Of a stretch of 64,000 bases of DNA, positions 17,619 to 28,827 are shown piece after piece (the first letter of the stretch is position 1; each line of letters starts with the position of its first letter). A program made the position numbers and the translations under genes. The notes under the pieces were generated by a model. It searched no databases. It was given only the letters and a program-made list of their open reading frames with translations, and was not told the DNA's origin. Source of the stretch: Bacillus sp. Marseille-Q3570 (lineage in GTDB: Bacteria; Bacillota; Bacilli; Bacillales; Fictibacillaceae); contig NZ_CAMGYZ010000004.1 of assembly GCF_946151055.1 (NCBI RefSeq), positions 365,196-429,195 on the forward strand, read 5' to 3'.

Positions 17619-18811
17619 GTTCCTTCTGCTTCTCCAAGTGTCATCGTTGTCGTTTTCTTTTCTCCTTCACGGTAATACGTTATTTCCATTTCCTCGTCGA
17701 TTTCTTTGTGTGAATACAGATGTTTTCGTAACTCTGCTGGTGAGCCGACTTTTTCCCCATCAAGCTCGACAATGACATCAAATTCTTTCAAACCTGCTTT
17801 CCCTGCTGGAGAGTTCGATTGGACACCCATAATGACGACACCCTGGTTAATATCGTTCGGAATCTTAAGCGTTTGTTCCCTATGATAACGCGAGACTTGT
17901 GCTAGTGGTGCTATTTCAACTCCCATGTATGGGCGTAAAACTTTACCGTGGCTTTCGAGATCGGCAATGATCGGTCTAGCAACATCTGAAGGGATTGCAA
18001 ATCCGATTCCTTCTACAGATTGCTGGGCGATCTTCATCGAATTTATACCGATCACTTGACCTTTTATATTGATTAAAGCACCGCCGCTGTTCCCTGGATT
18101 GATTGCTGCATCCGTCTGAATGACTTCAGCTTGCCAATCGGGTTGACCGTCTTGATTTGGGTCAACTCCAATCGTACGATCAGCAGCACTTACAATTCCT
18201 TGTGTTACTGTCCCAGGAAAGTTTCCGAGAGGGTTTCCGATTGCAATTGCCGGTTCTCCTGGCTTCAAGTTGCTGGAATTTCCAAATTCCGCGACTTCCT
18301 TAATTTTGCTTCCATCAACCTGCAAAACGGCCAAATCCATAATTTGATCGGATCCTAGCAGTTCAGCTTCTAATTTGGTTCCATCAGCTAATGCAATTTC
18401 GATCTGGGTTGCGTTTGCTACCACATGTGCATTGGTAACTACAAAAGCCTTTCCGCCTTCTTTTTTATAAATGACCCCGGAACCTACTCCAGTCGGGTTT
18501 TCTTGTGAAAACATGCTGGACTTTTGGATATTCTCAACTTCGACAACAGCACCCTGTGCCTTTTCAACAGCTTCTGTTATGGCAGTATTGACATCCACAT
18601 TCACTGTCTCATTGGTCACATTTTGTTCTGTATCCCCAGCCGCATCCTTATTGGGATTCACCTTAAGATCACCTGAAAATAAACCGAAGTCAGTTGCAAA
18701 AATGACTAAAAGAGCGCCAAGCAAAACCCCGGTCAAACCCATTAGAAAACTTCTTGACCTGTTCCCCTTTGATTTTTGAGGATTACGATAGTCGTGATCA
18801 TAGTAACCCAT
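17609..18811 (-). CDS. htrC: HtrA-like serine protease, membrane anchored
   Basis: This S1C protease degrades damaged envelope proteins outside the membrane. The 400-residue protein has a short cytoplasmic head, one membrane anchor (about 22-43), a trypsin-like domain with the triad H129 (TNAHVV), D159 (MDLAVL) and S242 (NPGNSGGA), and one PDZ domain (about 300-390). It lies downstream of walJ, the position of htrC (yyxA) in B. subtilis, but is separated from walJ by 142 bases. B. subtilis has several HtrA paralogues, so the symbol rests on position. Confidence 0.9.
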   Translation of the reverse strand: MGYYDHDYRNPQKSKGNRSRSFLMGLTGVLLGALLVIFATDFGLFSGDLKVNPNKDAAGDTEQNVTNETVNVDVNTAITEAVEKAQGAVVEVENIQKSSMFSQENPTGVGSGVIYKKEGGKAFVVTNAHVVANATQIEIALADGTKLEAELLGSDQIMDLAVLQVDGSKIKEVAEFGNSSNLKPGEPAIAIGNPLGNFPGTVTQGIVSAADRTIGVDPNQDGQPDWQAEVIQTDAAINPGNSGGALINIKGQVIGINSMKIAQQSVEGIGFAIPSDVARPIIADLESHGKVLRPYMGVEIAPLAQVSRYHREQTLKIPNDINQGVVIMGVQSNSPAGKAGLKEFDVIVELDGEKVGSPAELRKHLYSHKEIDEEMEITYYREGEKKTTTMTLGEAEGTGE

Positions 18812-18953
18812 TTATCTCATCATCCCTTTCAGTTATCATTGTTATTCCCATTATAAGCAAAAAAAACCGCCAGCTATCGGAATTTGGGTGATTTTTGACA
18901 TTTGTCAACCACTTACTATATTTCCGTTACTGAAGGTTTTTAAACGGTGTTCT

Positions 18954-19742
18954 CTATACAGTTGTAAGCTCGGTAGGTACTTCTGCATCGGTATCATAAA
19001 GGGCGAATGTTTCACCAATTTCAAAACCACGTTTTTCTAAAGTTTGTTGTACCGACATCCTCGCCAGATCCTTCATATTGTTATCTTTGCTTAAATGAGC
19101 CAGATAGATGCGACGCGTTTTATCACCGATGATTTCAGCCAAAGCTTCACCTGCATCTTCGTTGGACACGTGCCCTTGATCCCCAAGAATTCGTCTTTTT
19201 ATATTCCAAGGGTATTTCCCCATCATCAACATATCGATATCATGATTCGATTCGAAGATGATCATATCCGAATCTTTTACAGTTCCTTTGATCCGATCAC
19301 TGACATAACCCATATCTGTTGCAAGGGTCAGTTTCTTTTCCCCATGATGGAAAACATAGAATTGGGGTGATGCGGCGTCATGCGATACGCCAAATGATTC
19401 GACATCCAGATCACCGAAGGTTTGTACCCGGTCACACTCAAAGTGAAATTTCAAATCCGTAGGAATTTTGCCGATTTGATTTTCCATTGCAAGCCATGTT
19501 TTTTCATTTGCATAAATGGGCAGTTTGAAACGCCGTGATAAAATCCCTAATCCTTTGATGTGATCACTATGTTCATGCGTTACGAGAATTCCATCAAGAA
19601 ACTTCGGATCCCGGTTGATCTTTTTAAACAATGATTCTATTTTCTTTCCGCTTAGTCCGACATCGACAAGTAACCGGCTTGAATCGGTTTCAACATAACA
19701 TGCGTTACCTGTACTACCACTGGCTAAAACACTGAATCTCAC
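18954..19742 (-). CDS. walJ: MBL-fold metallohydrolase WalJ (YycJ)
   Basis: WalJ is a metallo-beta-lactamase-fold hydrolase, thought to act as a nuclease in DNA processing, encoded at the end of the Wal operon. The metal motif is THEHSDH (THxHxDH), preceded by [10 protein letters not shown] and followed by a histidine in FGVSHDA and ATDMGYV. I chose the GTG at 19742 (262 residues, [13 protein letters not shown]) with GAGG six bases upstream; a longer frame reaching 19805 overlaps walI and lacks a ribosome site. Its start lies two bases from the walI stop, so translation is probably coupled. Confidence 0.94.
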   Translation of the reverse strand: MRFSVLASGSTGNACYVETDSSRLLVDVGLSGKKIESLFKKINRDPKFLDGILVTHEHSDHIKGLGILSRRFKLPIYANEKTWLAMENQIGKIPTDLKFHFECDRVQTFGDLDVESFGVSHDAASPQFYVFHHGEKKLTLATDMGYVSDRIKGTVKDSDMIIFESNHDIDMLMMGKYPWNIKRRILGDQGHVSNEDAGEALAEIIGDKTRRIYLAHLSKDNNMKDLARMSVQQTLEKRGFEIGETFALYDTDAEVPTELTTV

Positions 19743-19743
19743 G

Positions 19744-20550
19744 TTATTCCTCACTTTCTTCTTCTTCATCTTTTTCAAGGGGTATAGGTGATGAATCTGT
19801 AGCATCCACCATCAATTCTTGTTCTTCCGTCACGATATGCCAGCTTGGAACAAACACTTTCCATCCGCCATTGGTAATTAACGTGAAATAAACGGGTTTG
19901 ATATCTTGCAACTTCGTCCCATACGGGATGGCTTCAACTAAAAGAGCTTCTTCCGCTGTAATCAACTTCTCTATTTTTTCCTCTTTTCTAATTTGCATCG
20001 AGGTAAGACTATAACTTGTAATTTCTTCTTCATCAACCGAAATTTCAATGAGACCTGTCAAATTACCTTGAGAAATGGAATCGTTGAAATAAAAAGGTAT
20101 TTCCTCTTGATGCTGTCTGAAAATATGAAGCTTTCTGTTGTCATCGTATTTCCAATATTGATATTGATCAGCATTCGGTACATAACCCTTGATGAACGTC
20201 TGAAGTTGTTCTTTGACATCACTGTGCGAGGAAAGTGGATATGGTTCCTTCAATTTTGAATGGATGACTTTATCAGCTAATACACTGATTTCCTGATTTT
20301 TGTTTTTATCAGTAAAGGCCTCAATCGATTGTTCATCAAATAATGTAGCTGTACCGCTTACAACATAAAGCTCTTTTGGGATTTTCGGATAATCTTCTTC
20401 AAAATCGATTTTATCAACCAGCTTATTCAACGTTTCTTCCTCAATCGTATCAAATTCCGGATTTATTTTCTCAAAATACTCAGTTCCTAGATAGACATTT
20501 AAAATCAGGAAGGAGAAAATGAAAATGGTTTTTATATTTTTCCAATCCAT
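19744..20550 (-). CDS. walI: WalK regulator YycI
   Basis: WalI is a bitopic membrane protein which, together with WalH, binds and modulates the WalK sensor kinase. The 268-residue product begins [22 protein letters not shown], a single membrane anchor at about 7-22 with the family MDW start, followed by an extracellular YycH/YycI-like domain. It ends in an acidic tail ([10 protein letters not shown]). It lies three bases after walH and two before walJ within the walRKHIJ operon. Confidence 0.94.
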   Translation of the reverse strand: MDWKNIKTIFIFSFLILNVYLGTEYFEKINPEFDTIEEETLNKLVDKIDFEEDYPKIPKELYVVSGTATLFDEQSIEAFTDKNKNQEISVLADKVIHSKLKEPYPLSSHSDVKEQLQTFIKGYVPNADQYQYWKYDDNRKLHIFRQHQEEIPFYFNDSISQGNLTGLIEISVDEEEITSYSLTSMQIRKEEKIEKLITAEEALLVEAIPYGTKLQDIKPVYFTLITNGGWKVFVPSWHIVTEEQELMVDATDSSPIPLEKDEEEESEE

Positions 20551-20553
20551 ACA

Positions 20554-21978
20554 TTACCCTCCCTGCTTCGATAAAGGCTCATCTTTAGGAAATTTCACTC
20601 TCACCCAATCCTTTACCCAAGTTGACTTATAATACCATGCTGGTTCCAGAGAAAATAAAGTATCACTTTCTGCAGGACGAAGGACATATCCAATCGTTAT
20701 ATCTGTAATGTCTTCGGGATCGGGGACCGCAGATAAAGCTTCAATGACTTCAGACCCTTTTTCCAAAACGTCCAATGGAGGGTTGATTTCTGTTGGAGCT
20801 TTCAAATACGTAAGTGAACGCCTGTACTCATCGGCTTGATTGGCTGTCCATTTCAAGTTGATTTCTCCGATAGAATTGAAATTATTCAGGACAGGAAAAC
20901 CGTTTATGATCATCCGATACGCAATCTCCGTTTGACTATTGGTTGTCTCATCATCAATAGTTGAATCGTTATAGTAGTACAGATGATACTTATCAGTCCA
21001 ACCTGCATGGTTATTGATAAAATCAAGGCTTTGAATAATCTGGTTTTGTCTCATCACATTGTCTTGACTGGTCCAATTGCTGTTATAAATGAATTTATTC
21101 TCGTTTTCATAATAAGCGATAAAACTTTTTGATTTACCGTAAAGGATTCTATCCTCCATTTTCTCCGTAACAACATTACTTGGCAATAGTGCTCTTACGA
21201 ATAAATCGATATCTAATTGATGGGGTCTGTATAAGTAAGTATCTATCTTAATTTGATCAACTGGCAGATAAAACGTCCTTTTATTCTCTCCCAGTTCAAA
21301 TGATTCTACTTGTATCGTATTCTCGGAACTAATCATTTTATCGATCGATGTTTTAATCTTATTATCAGACAACTGAAATTGATAGGCAACACGCTCCTTC
21401 AGTTGATCGATTTCATAAGAATTCCCTTCAGGTTCAAAGACGAATTGCAAATTCCATTCTCCATCCGTCTCGAAAACTCTCAATCGTTTGACATTGCCTT
21501 TATTATTTTCGAATGGATTCTCCTTACTGAAATGGAATGTTTCCTTCAATACGTCTATTGGAATTGCGACAGGATAGACGATATCAATGCCATCTGATGG
21601 AATGTTCGCTTTATATTCAACTGATTTTTTACTACTATCACTGATTAATAAAGTCGATTGTAATCGATCATAGATTTCATTCTGGTCTTTTGAATAGGAC
21701 CAAAAATGTTCTCCACCCTTGTGAAGAACTATTTGTCTTGGCTGGATAATATTCGCTAACTTTTCCGACTTACCATCCTCATCTTGAGGGATTTTCGTTT
21801 CAATGGTTGCCTCGTTTTCAAGCACTTTATTATTTGGAGTAAAGGTCCACAAATTATAAGTCAAGAAAATACTGAGTATAATAAGAAGAGTCAACAAGAT
21901 CGTCTTGATAATTTCAATATTGTTCCATATAGAAGAATAGGATTTTTTCAGTTGACGGGTGAATCTCTTCATTATCAT
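20554..21978 (-). CDS. walH: WalK regulator YycH
   Basis: WalH is an extracytoplasmic regulator that contacts WalK at the membrane. The 474-residue protein has one N-terminal membrane anchor (about 25-42, with a short basic head) and a large extracellular domain ending in YKSTWVKDWVRVKF. The ATG at 21978 overlaps the last base of the walK stop codon (TAATG) and has GGGAGG ten bases upstream, indicating translational coupling. The family is confirmed by order: walR, walK, walH, walI, walJ. Confidence 0.93.
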   Translation of the reverse strand: MIMKRFTRQLKKSYSSIWNNIEIIKTILLTLLIILSIFLTYNLWTFTPNNKVLENEATIETKIPQDEDGKSEKLANIIQPRQIVLHKGGEHFWSYSKDQNEIYDRLQSTLLISDSSKKSVEYKANIPSDGIDIVYPVAIPIDVLKETFHFSKENPFENNKGNVKRLRVFETDGEWNLQFVFEPEGNSYEIDQLKERVAYQFQLSDNKIKTSIDKMISSENTIQVESFELGENKRTFYLPVDQIKIDTYLYRPHQLDIDLFVRALLPSNVVTEKMEDRILYGKSKSFIAYYENENKFIYNSNWTSQDNVMRQNQIIQSLDFINNHAGWTDKYHLYYYNDSTIDDETTNSQTEIAYRMIINGFPVLNNFNSIGEINLKWTANQADEYRRSLTYLKAPTEINPPLDVLEKGSEVIEALSAVPDPEDITDITIGYVLRPAESDTLFSLEPAWYYKSTWVKDWVRVKFPKDEPLSKQGG

Positions 21979-23792
21979 TACTCTTTTGCCTCCCTGGTAT
22001 AGTGAGTAGGAAGTGTCACATGGATGGTTGTTCCTTTCCCATACTCGCTTTCAGCCCAGATTTCCCCTTTATGGGCTTTGACCACTTCACTCGCAATTGC
22101 CAGACCTAATCCTGTACCTCCAATTTCTCGAGAACGAGCTTTGTCGACACGATAGAATCGATCGAATACTTTCGTAAGGTTCTGTTTTGGAATTCCGACC
22201 CCTTCATCTTTTATACTGATATGGATATTCGTAGCTTCTTTCTGAAGTCGGAAAGTCACTTTACCGCCATCTGGTGAATACTTCAATGCGTTGGATATGA
22301 TATTATCCAGTACTTGAATGATCTTGTCCGGGTCAACCCGAACTGGCAATGGTTTATCATATAGGTGTTTTTCAAATGTTATCTTTTCACCTTTGGACAT
22401 CTCAAAACGATCGATTACTTGTTGCATTAAACCGGTTAAATTGACTTTCTGGAAATTCAGCTGATAGTCTTTGTTATCCATTTTTGACAATTGTAGAAGG
22501 TCTGTCACAAGCCGGATCATCCGTTCTGTTTCCGTTTGAGTAACATTCAAAAACTTTGGTGCGAGATTTTCATTTTGCCATGCACCTTCAGCCAATGCTT
22601 CTAGATAGCTCCTCATCGTCGTCAAAGGAGTCCTAAGTTCATGCGAAACATTGGATACGAATTCTCTGCGTTCCTTTTCAATCTGTTCCTGTTCGGTTAC
22701 ATCATGCAAGACGGTGATAATCCCATTTACAGGTCCATCATCTTTTTGGATGACGGAAAAGCTTGCACGGATAATAAAAGGGACTTCATTCGAGCTGTAG
22801 TCAAGGATTAACGAGCTTGGTGATTCCTCTAATTGTTCAATGGAGAAATCTTCTTCTACGCCTAAGATTTCTGGTAAAAACCTACCCATTGCTTCATGCC
22901 GGGATAAAGATAGCATTTCTTCAGCACGGTCATTCATAAGGATGATATATCCATCTCGATCAGTTGCCATTACACCATCGGTCATATAGGAAAGGACAGA
23001 ACGCAACTTTGTCCGTTCGCTTTCCGTGATCTCGTTAGCCTCTTGTAACTTTTGAGTCAAATCATTAAAGGACGCTGCAAGTTGTCCAATTTCGTCCTGA
23101 TCATATACCCTTACCTTACGTGTGAAATCTCCTCTCGCCATGACTTTCGCCTGCTTCTGCATATCTGCTAACGGCCTGGTGATCGTCCGGGCAAGAATGA
23201 TGCCTAATAATGCGGTTATTGCCAGGGCAATAATTGTCGCATTTGCTAGAATTTCGTTGAGTGTTTGGGATAATTCGTATATTTCTTCAATTGATGCCTG
23301 GATATATATAGCGCCTAATATTTCTCCATTTGGCTCATTTATGATAGGTTGTGCAACCACATAAATACGATTCCCATCTTCATTTTGATAAATATCGTTC
23401 GTGCTCGAACCGAGAAGTGCTCTGGAAATTTCACGATGGGAGGCTTTTTTTCCGATCTGCTCCTCATCATTCGCACCTATGATTTGCAGATCCGTATTGA
23501 CCACCCATAATCGATCCATATCCTTAATTGAAAAATCACTGATAAGAGAGGCTAACTTTTGTTTAGGCTCTTCTTTTTCTGACTCAGTCATCAGTCTTTC
23601 TAGTTCTTTCTCCAAAGTAGCTTCAATCATGCTGGCGTTCTCGTCGATATTTTTCGTAAAGTTCTCTTTCAGTTTATCTTCTTGCCGCTCCATAAAAAGA
23701 ACGCCAATGACTTGCATGGCGATTATGATAAGAAGTATATAAACCACAACAAATTTAAAATGTATTGATTTAAAGAAGCCAACCTTTTTCAT
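21978..23792 (-). CDS. walK: Sensor histidine kinase WalK (YycG)
   Basis: WalK is the essential kinase of the WalRK system that matches cell-wall hydrolase activity to growth. The 604-residue protein has two membrane segments (about 12-34 and 183-203) enclosing an extracellular PDC-like domain, then HAMP (about 204-255), PAS (about 260-370), HisKA with phosphorylated H384 in SHELRTPL, and a HATPase domain (DNIISNALKYSPDGG, DEGVGIP, GTGLGLAI). It is four bases from walR and overlaps walH. Confidence 0.97.
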   Translation of the reverse strand: MKKVGFFKSIHFKFVVVYILLIIIAMQVIGVLFMERQEDKLKENFTKNIDENASMIEATLEKELERLMTESEKEEPKQKLASLISDFSIKDMDRLWVVNTDLQIIGANDEEQIGKKASHREISRALLGSSTNDIYQNEDGNRIYVVAQPIINEPNGEILGAIYIQASIEEIYELSQTLNEILANATIIALAITALLGIILARTITRPLADMQKQAKVMARGDFTRKVRVYDQDEIGQLAASFNDLTQKLQEANEITESERTKLRSVLSYMTDGVMATDRDGYIILMNDRAEEMLSLSRHEAMGRFLPEILGVEEDFSIEQLEESPSSLILDYSSNEVPFIIRASFSVIQKDDGPVNGIITVLHDVTEQEQIEKERREFVSNVSHELRTPLTTMRSYLEALAEGAWQNENLAPKFLNVTQTETERMIRLVTDLLQLSKMDNKDYQLNFQKVNLTGLMQQVIDRFEMSKGEKITFEKHLYDKPLPVRVDPDKIIQVLDNIISNALKYSPDGGKVTFRLQKEATNIHISIKDEGVGIPKQNLTKVFDRFYRVDKARSREIGGTGLGLAIASEVVKAHKGEIWAESEYGKGTTIHVTLPTHYTREAKE

Positions 23793-23796
23793 TGAA

Positions 23797-24504
23797 TTAC
23801 TCCTGGTCTGGATTTCTTAGATAATACCCTACTCCACGTCTTGTAATGATCCACATCGGATGACTCGGATTGTCCTCCACTTTTTCTCTAAGACGACGAA
23901 CGGTTACGTCAACGGTCCGAACATCACCAAAATAATCATATCCCCACACCGTCTGAAGCAGATGTTCACGGGTCATGACTTGTCCTGTATGTTTCGCCAT
24001 ATAATGCAACAACTCAAATTCCCGATGAGTCAACTCGATCGTTTCCCCGCGCTTTGTTACGAGATATGCTTCAGGGTGGATCGTCAACGCACCAATCTTG
24101 ATTTCACTTGTACCATCAAGACCTTCACGCTCACCTTCTTGTTGATGACGGCGCATATTCGCTTTCACACGAGCGATAAGCTCACGTGTACTGAACGGTT
24201 TTGTCACATAATCATCTGCGCCAAGCTCTAACCCTAAAACTTTATCAATTTCAGAATCTTTCGCTGTAAGCATGATGATCGGCATGTCATATTTTTTCCG
24301 AAGTTCACGACAAACTTCCATGCCATCCTTTTGCGGAAGCATGATATCAAGAAGAATCATATCCGGCATTTCTTCTTCTACTTTTTCAAGTGCAGTTGCA
24401 CCATCATATGCACAAACGACTTCAAATCCTTCTTTTTCTAAATTGAATTGTAAAATATCTGCAATCGGCTTTTCATCATCTACAACTAAGATTTTCTTAT
24501 CCAT
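23797..24504 (-). CDS. walR: Response regulator WalR (YycF)
   Basis: WalR is the essential OmpR-family response regulator of cell-wall metabolism. The 235-residue protein has a receiver domain (phospho-acceptor D53 in LLDIMLP, K103 region TKPFSTREL) and a C-terminal winged helix with [23 protein letters not shown] and [13 protein letters not shown]. It is the first gene of walRKHIJ. A set of WalR half-sites is visible at 26325-26352, upstream of the neighbouring M23 peptidase. Confidence 0.98.
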   Translation of the reverse strand: MDKKILVVDDEKPIADILQFNLEKEGFEVVCAYDGATALEKVEEEMPDMILLDIMLPQKDGMEVCRELRKKYDMPIIMLTAKDSEIDKVLGLELGADDYVTKPFSTRELIARVKANMRRHQQEGEREGLDGTSEIKIGALTIHPEAYLVTKRGETIELTHREFELLHYMAKHTGQVMTREHLLQTVWGYDYFGDVRTVDVTVRRLREKVEDNPSHPMWIITRRGVGYYLRNPDQE

Positions 24505-24668
24505 ATACTTGGTCTCCTTTTCATATAAAGAAACTTTCTTTAAAGGTAAGTTAAAACCAATTCAATTTCATGAATTTCGTTATTTTTCGTTTTCATAGTT
24601 TTCACTTATTTTACCACACAATACGGTAATGAGGAAATTTACACTTTTTTAACTTATTTATAGAAAAA

Positions 24669-24694
24669 CCTCTAGCAGGATTACCTGCCAGAGG
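24669..24694 (-). terminator. Terminator of the M23 peptidase gene
   Basis: The stem CCTCTGGCAGG / CCTGCTAGAGG (one G-T pair) with a 4-nt loop is followed on the minus strand by TTTTTC, just past the stop codon. It separates the peptidase transcript from walR. Confidence 0.88.
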
Positions 24695-24701
24695 TGATTG
24701 A

Positions 24702-26186
24702 TTATTGACTGACATAATTCAGTGGATTTTGCAGCGCCCCGTTTTTATAAAGTTCAAAATGAAGGTGAACGCCTGTTGAATTTCCTGTTGAGCCCATAAC
24801 TCCGATTTTTTGTCCTTTTTTGACTGTTTCTCCTGGAGATACACTAATCGAAGCAAGATGAGCGTATATCGTTTTGAACCCGTTATTATGGTTGATCACG
24901 ATTTTGTTTCCATATCCACCAGTTGTGAAGCCTGCCGATACGACTTTACCATTATCTGCAGCAAGAACTGAACGATTGCTTGGTCCTGCGATATCAATTC
25001 CTTTATGATCCCTTCCCCAACGTTGTCCTTTATGGCTGGTTACTTTTCCTCCGACAGTCGGCCAATGAAATGACCCTGTACCCTGGGACGGAATCTCTTT
25101 CGTTCCTTTAAGCTTAATTTCTTTCACTGGTTCAGAAAGGATTTTCTCATCCAGCACTTTTTCTTCAGTCACTTTTCCATTTGTTTTTGTAATGGCATAT
25201 TGAACACTCTTCTTGCCATCTTTACCTTTTTGTTTAACTTTTGTTTTGCCCTTCAGAAGTGAATCGTCTTCTTTCACATCTGTTTCATGATCGATTACAT
25301 ACTCTTTCGTCAATCTTTCTTTGACGATTACTTGAGCATAAGGCTCATAAGCCAATACGATCAATTCTTGTCCCTGTTTCAATTTATCCTCTTTATTCAG
25401 CTTAGGATTCAACTCATATAATTTTTCCTGATTGAGATCGAATTTTTTTACAATAGACTCGATCGTATCATCTTTTTCAACTTCATATTTCTTTTTTTCG
25501 AAGGTTCCCTTTTCAAAGCGGGATAAAGCATCTTCTGGTTCTGTAAGCTCATCTACTCTAACTTTTACTGGTTCAAGATTCTCTTTTTGATCGAAGGATA
25601 CACTTAGAACTTTGTCCTCTTTTTTTGTATCTTCTTCCTTTTCATCACTATCTTCTTTTTCCAATCGATCAAGTGTTTTTTTATCTGTATATTCTAGCTT
25701 TATGTCACGGAGTACTTTTTGAGCTTCTTCTTTGTTTTTGAAGTAGCCAAGTGTATTTCCTCCAAAAGATAATTTTACACCTTGAACACCAATCGTTAGC
25801 CGGTCTTCAAGTTTTTGTTTAATAGATATATGATTTACTTCAGGATTGAAAATTCTTTCAGGAACGTACTGAACATTTTCATTTACAGTCAACTGTACAT
25901 CCTTGAAACGATCTTCAGCTTTCTTTTGAATATCACTTTTGATGTCTTCTACGACACTCTTCTCATTTACAAGTCCAATATTTTCACCATCCACATAAAC
26001 ATGGTAAACCGTTTTGATCAGTTCAAAGCGATCGTCCTGTGCTAATGTAGTAGCTGTAAATCCTAACACCCCAAGTACAAATACCAGAACAGTCAACAAG
26101 GCAATTTTTTGTAATCGCCACATTCTAGCTCTCTTAACCCTACTTTTCCCTATAACTCTTTTTAACCTACTACTCCCCATACCCAA
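24702..26186 (-). CDS. M23 peptidoglycan endopeptidase with LysM and G5 domains
   Basis: This secreted cell-wall hydrolase has 494 residues. A basic head and signal peptide (hydrophobic about 27-48, ending TLAQ) are followed by an uncharacterised region (about 50-225) with acidic KEDSDEKEEDTKKED, LysM (about 233-285), G5 (about 292-365) and M23 (about 370-494). Zinc ligands are visible in RDHKGIDI (H and D) and HLHFE. The TTG at 26186 has AGGAGGGG upstream; ATG at 26180 is possible. Lying next to walRK and preceded by WalR-like half-sites, it is probably a WalR target. Confidence 0.92.
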   Translation of the reverse strand: MGMGSSRLKRVIGKSRVKRARMWRLQKIALLTVLVFVLGVLGFTATTLAQDDRFELIKTVYHVYVDGENIGLVNEKSVVEDIKSDIQKKAEDRFKDVQLTVNENVQYVPERIFNPEVNHISIKQKLEDRLTIGVQGVKLSFGGNTLGYFKNKEEAQKVLRDIKLEYTDKKTLDRLEKEDSDEKEEDTKKEDKVLSVSFDQKENLEPVKVRVDELTEPEDALSRFEKGTFEKKKYEVEKDDTIESIVKKFDLNQEKLYELNPKLNKEDKLKQGQELIVLAYEPYAQVIVKERLTKEYVIDHETDVKEDDSLLKGKTKVKQKGKDGKKSVQYAITKTNGKVTEEKVLDEKILSEPVKEIKLKGTKEIPSQGTGSFHWPTVGGKVTSHKGQRWGRDHKGIDIAGPSNRSVLAADNGKVVSAGFTTGGYGNKIVINHNNGFKTIYAHLASISVSPGETVKKGQKIGVMGSTGNSTGVHLHFELYKNGALQNPLNYVSQ

Positions 26187-26324
26187 AACTGTTTGTCCCC
26201 TCCTACTATGAATCGTGCAGTATATTTGTAAGATATAATCGTGACTTTTAGTCTATTTCTAGAGATGACACCGTTATAAACGGTACCATAAGTCTAAATT
26301 ATCCGACAATATATTACATAGTTT

Positions 26325-26352
26325 TGTAATGTAACTGTATTGTTGTTGTAAA
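26325..26352 (+). promoter_or_regulatory. Three WalR-like half-sites
   Basis: TGTAAT-N5-TGTATT-N5-TGTAAA reads from 26325 to 26352, each half-site 11 bp from the next. The known WalR box is TGTWAH-N5-TGTWAH. The outer hexamers match and the middle one differs at one position. The site lies about 140-165 bases upstream of the M23 peptidase start, in the opposite orientation. Confidence 0.6.
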
Positions 26353-26439
26353 AACATTTCCAGTTATTTGGGTATACAGGAAAATAAACCTAAAAATCTC
26401 AACAAAAAAAAGCATGATTCGAAGTCATGCAATAATGAA

Positions 26440-26515
<76 letters not shown>

Positions 26516-26672
26516 ATATGAAGTTAAAAATGTCCGTCGGTTCCCTGTCCCTTCCTCTATAAGCCTACGCTTCCGCTGTTAGCTGTGTCGGGACAACTCG
26601 TTGTTTTTTCACGATGAACCGCTCGTGACTGAGCTACCGGGCCATATGAAGTATGATTGTCTGTTATTTAAA
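26516..26672 (-). other. tRNA spacer with 5' tRNA fragment and GTCCC...GGGAC element
   Basis: Positions 26625-26643 read on the minus strand as GGCCCGGTAGCTCAGTCAC, like the first third of a tRNA close to tRNA-Phe, but no anticodon or T-arm follows. Positions 26540-26595 hold one copy of a spacer element (CCTGTCCCTTCCTCTA ... TGTGTCGGGACAAC) found again at 26988 and 27110. This looks like debris of tRNA-unit duplications. Confidence 0.65.
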
Positions 26673-26748
26673 TGGCGGACCCGACCGGATTCGAACCGGC
26701 GATCTCCTGCGTGACAGGCAGGCATGTTAACCCCTACACCACGGGTCC
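26673..26748 (-). tRNA. tRNA-Asp (GTC)
   Basis: A complete 76-nt cloverleaf: acceptor GGACCCG / CGGGTCC, D-loop with GTGTAGGGGTTAAC, anticodon GTC in CTGTCAC, T-arm GGTTCGAATCC, and an encoded CCA end. Confidence 0.97.
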
Positions 26749-26879
26749 TTATAAATTAGAGTTCCTACAAAAGAAAATGGTCAGTCATGAAGGACTCCGA
26801 CGCGCCAGCTAGTCCTGCTGACATATCTTTCTTTCAATCTTCTACAGGGGAACCGTAGGTGAGAGTCCCTACAAAGAAA

Positions 26880-26955
26880 TGGTGAGCCATGAAGGACTCG
26901 AACCTTCGACCCTCTGATTAAAAGTCAGATGCTCTACCGACTGAGCTAATGGCTC
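26880..26955 (-). tRNA. tRNA-Lys (TTT)
   Basis: A complete 76-nt cloverleaf: acceptor GAGCCAT / ATGGCTC, D-arm GCTCAGTCGGTAGAGC, anticodon TTT in CTTTTAA, T-arm GGTTCGAGTCC and an encoded CCA end. First intact tRNA of the Lys-Asp-Phe cluster. Confidence 0.97.
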
Positions 26956-27066
26956 TCGTTAATAATGAAGTTAAATCACCTTTATGTCCCTTCCTCTACC
27001 AGCAATTTTTATCGAAGAAGGTTGTGTCGGGACAACTCATAGCTAATTCATGTAGCTTTGTTCGTT

Positions 27067-27091
27067 GCTCTACCGACTGAGCTAATGGCTC
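27067..27091 (-). pseudogene. 5' fragment of a tRNA-Lys gene
   Basis: The minus strand reads GAGCCATTAGCTCAGTCGG followed by TAGAGC, identical to the first 25 bases of the intact tRNA-Lys at 26880-26955, and then diverges before the anticodon. Flanking spacer elements also repeat, so this is a truncated copy left by duplication or deletion in the cluster. Confidence 0.8.
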
Positions 27092-27355
27092 TCGTAGCAT
27101 ATTCATCTTGTGTCCTTTCCTCTACATGCTAATCCTACCGTGGTAGGGTGCGTCAGGACAACAAAATAAATCGTATCATGTAACCTAGTAAAATACAATA
27201 AAAATTCGACAAGTTTTGTTACTTTTATTTATTTTTCATAATTGAGGATTTTGACATGTCATGCGCTTATAATTTATCAACGGAAAACCAACGGGGCGAC
27301 AACATTTGGACATGTTTCACTCTACCATTAATCTTACTAACTATGACACAAAAAT
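27092..27355. other. Gene-free spacer upstream of the tRNA cluster
   Basis: It starts with a third copy of the tRNA-spacer element (TGTCCTTTCCTCTA ... GTCAGGACAAC, about 27110-27163). The rest is AT-rich, with no credible frame. The tRNA promoter should be here, but I could not choose one with confidence. Confidence 0.45.
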
Positions 27356-27381
27356 ACCAGGTATCCTCTTAGATACCTGGT
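27356..27381 (-). terminator. Terminator of purA
   Basis: A perfect 10-bp stem ACCAGGTATC / GATACCTGGT with a 6-nt loop is followed on the minus strand by ATTTTTG, about 30 bases after the purA stop codon. Confidence 0.9.
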
Positions 27382-27411
27382 TGTAATTTCAAGAACAATC
27401 ATTTTCTGAAA

Positions 27412-28782
<1,371 letters not shown>

Positions 28783-28783
28783 T

Positions 28784-28827
28784 AAATCCGAACATTAATG
28801 TAATATCTTTTTAATATGTTCGTTATT
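28784..28827. promoter_or_regulatory. Inverted PurBox pair (PurR operator)
   Basis: AAATCCGAACATT (28784-28796) fits the Bacillus PurBox AWWWCCGAACWWT fully. The reverse complement of 28815-28827 is AATAACGAACATA, which has an A in place of one core C plus a last-base change. The two face each other about 18 bases apart directly upstream of the purA promoter, the arrangement used by PurR. Confidence 0.75.

Noticed and set aside
27235..27285. Plus-strand promoter TTGACA ... TATAAT
   Set aside because: The hexamers are only 11 bases apart, too close for sigma-A, and no gene follows on the plus strand.
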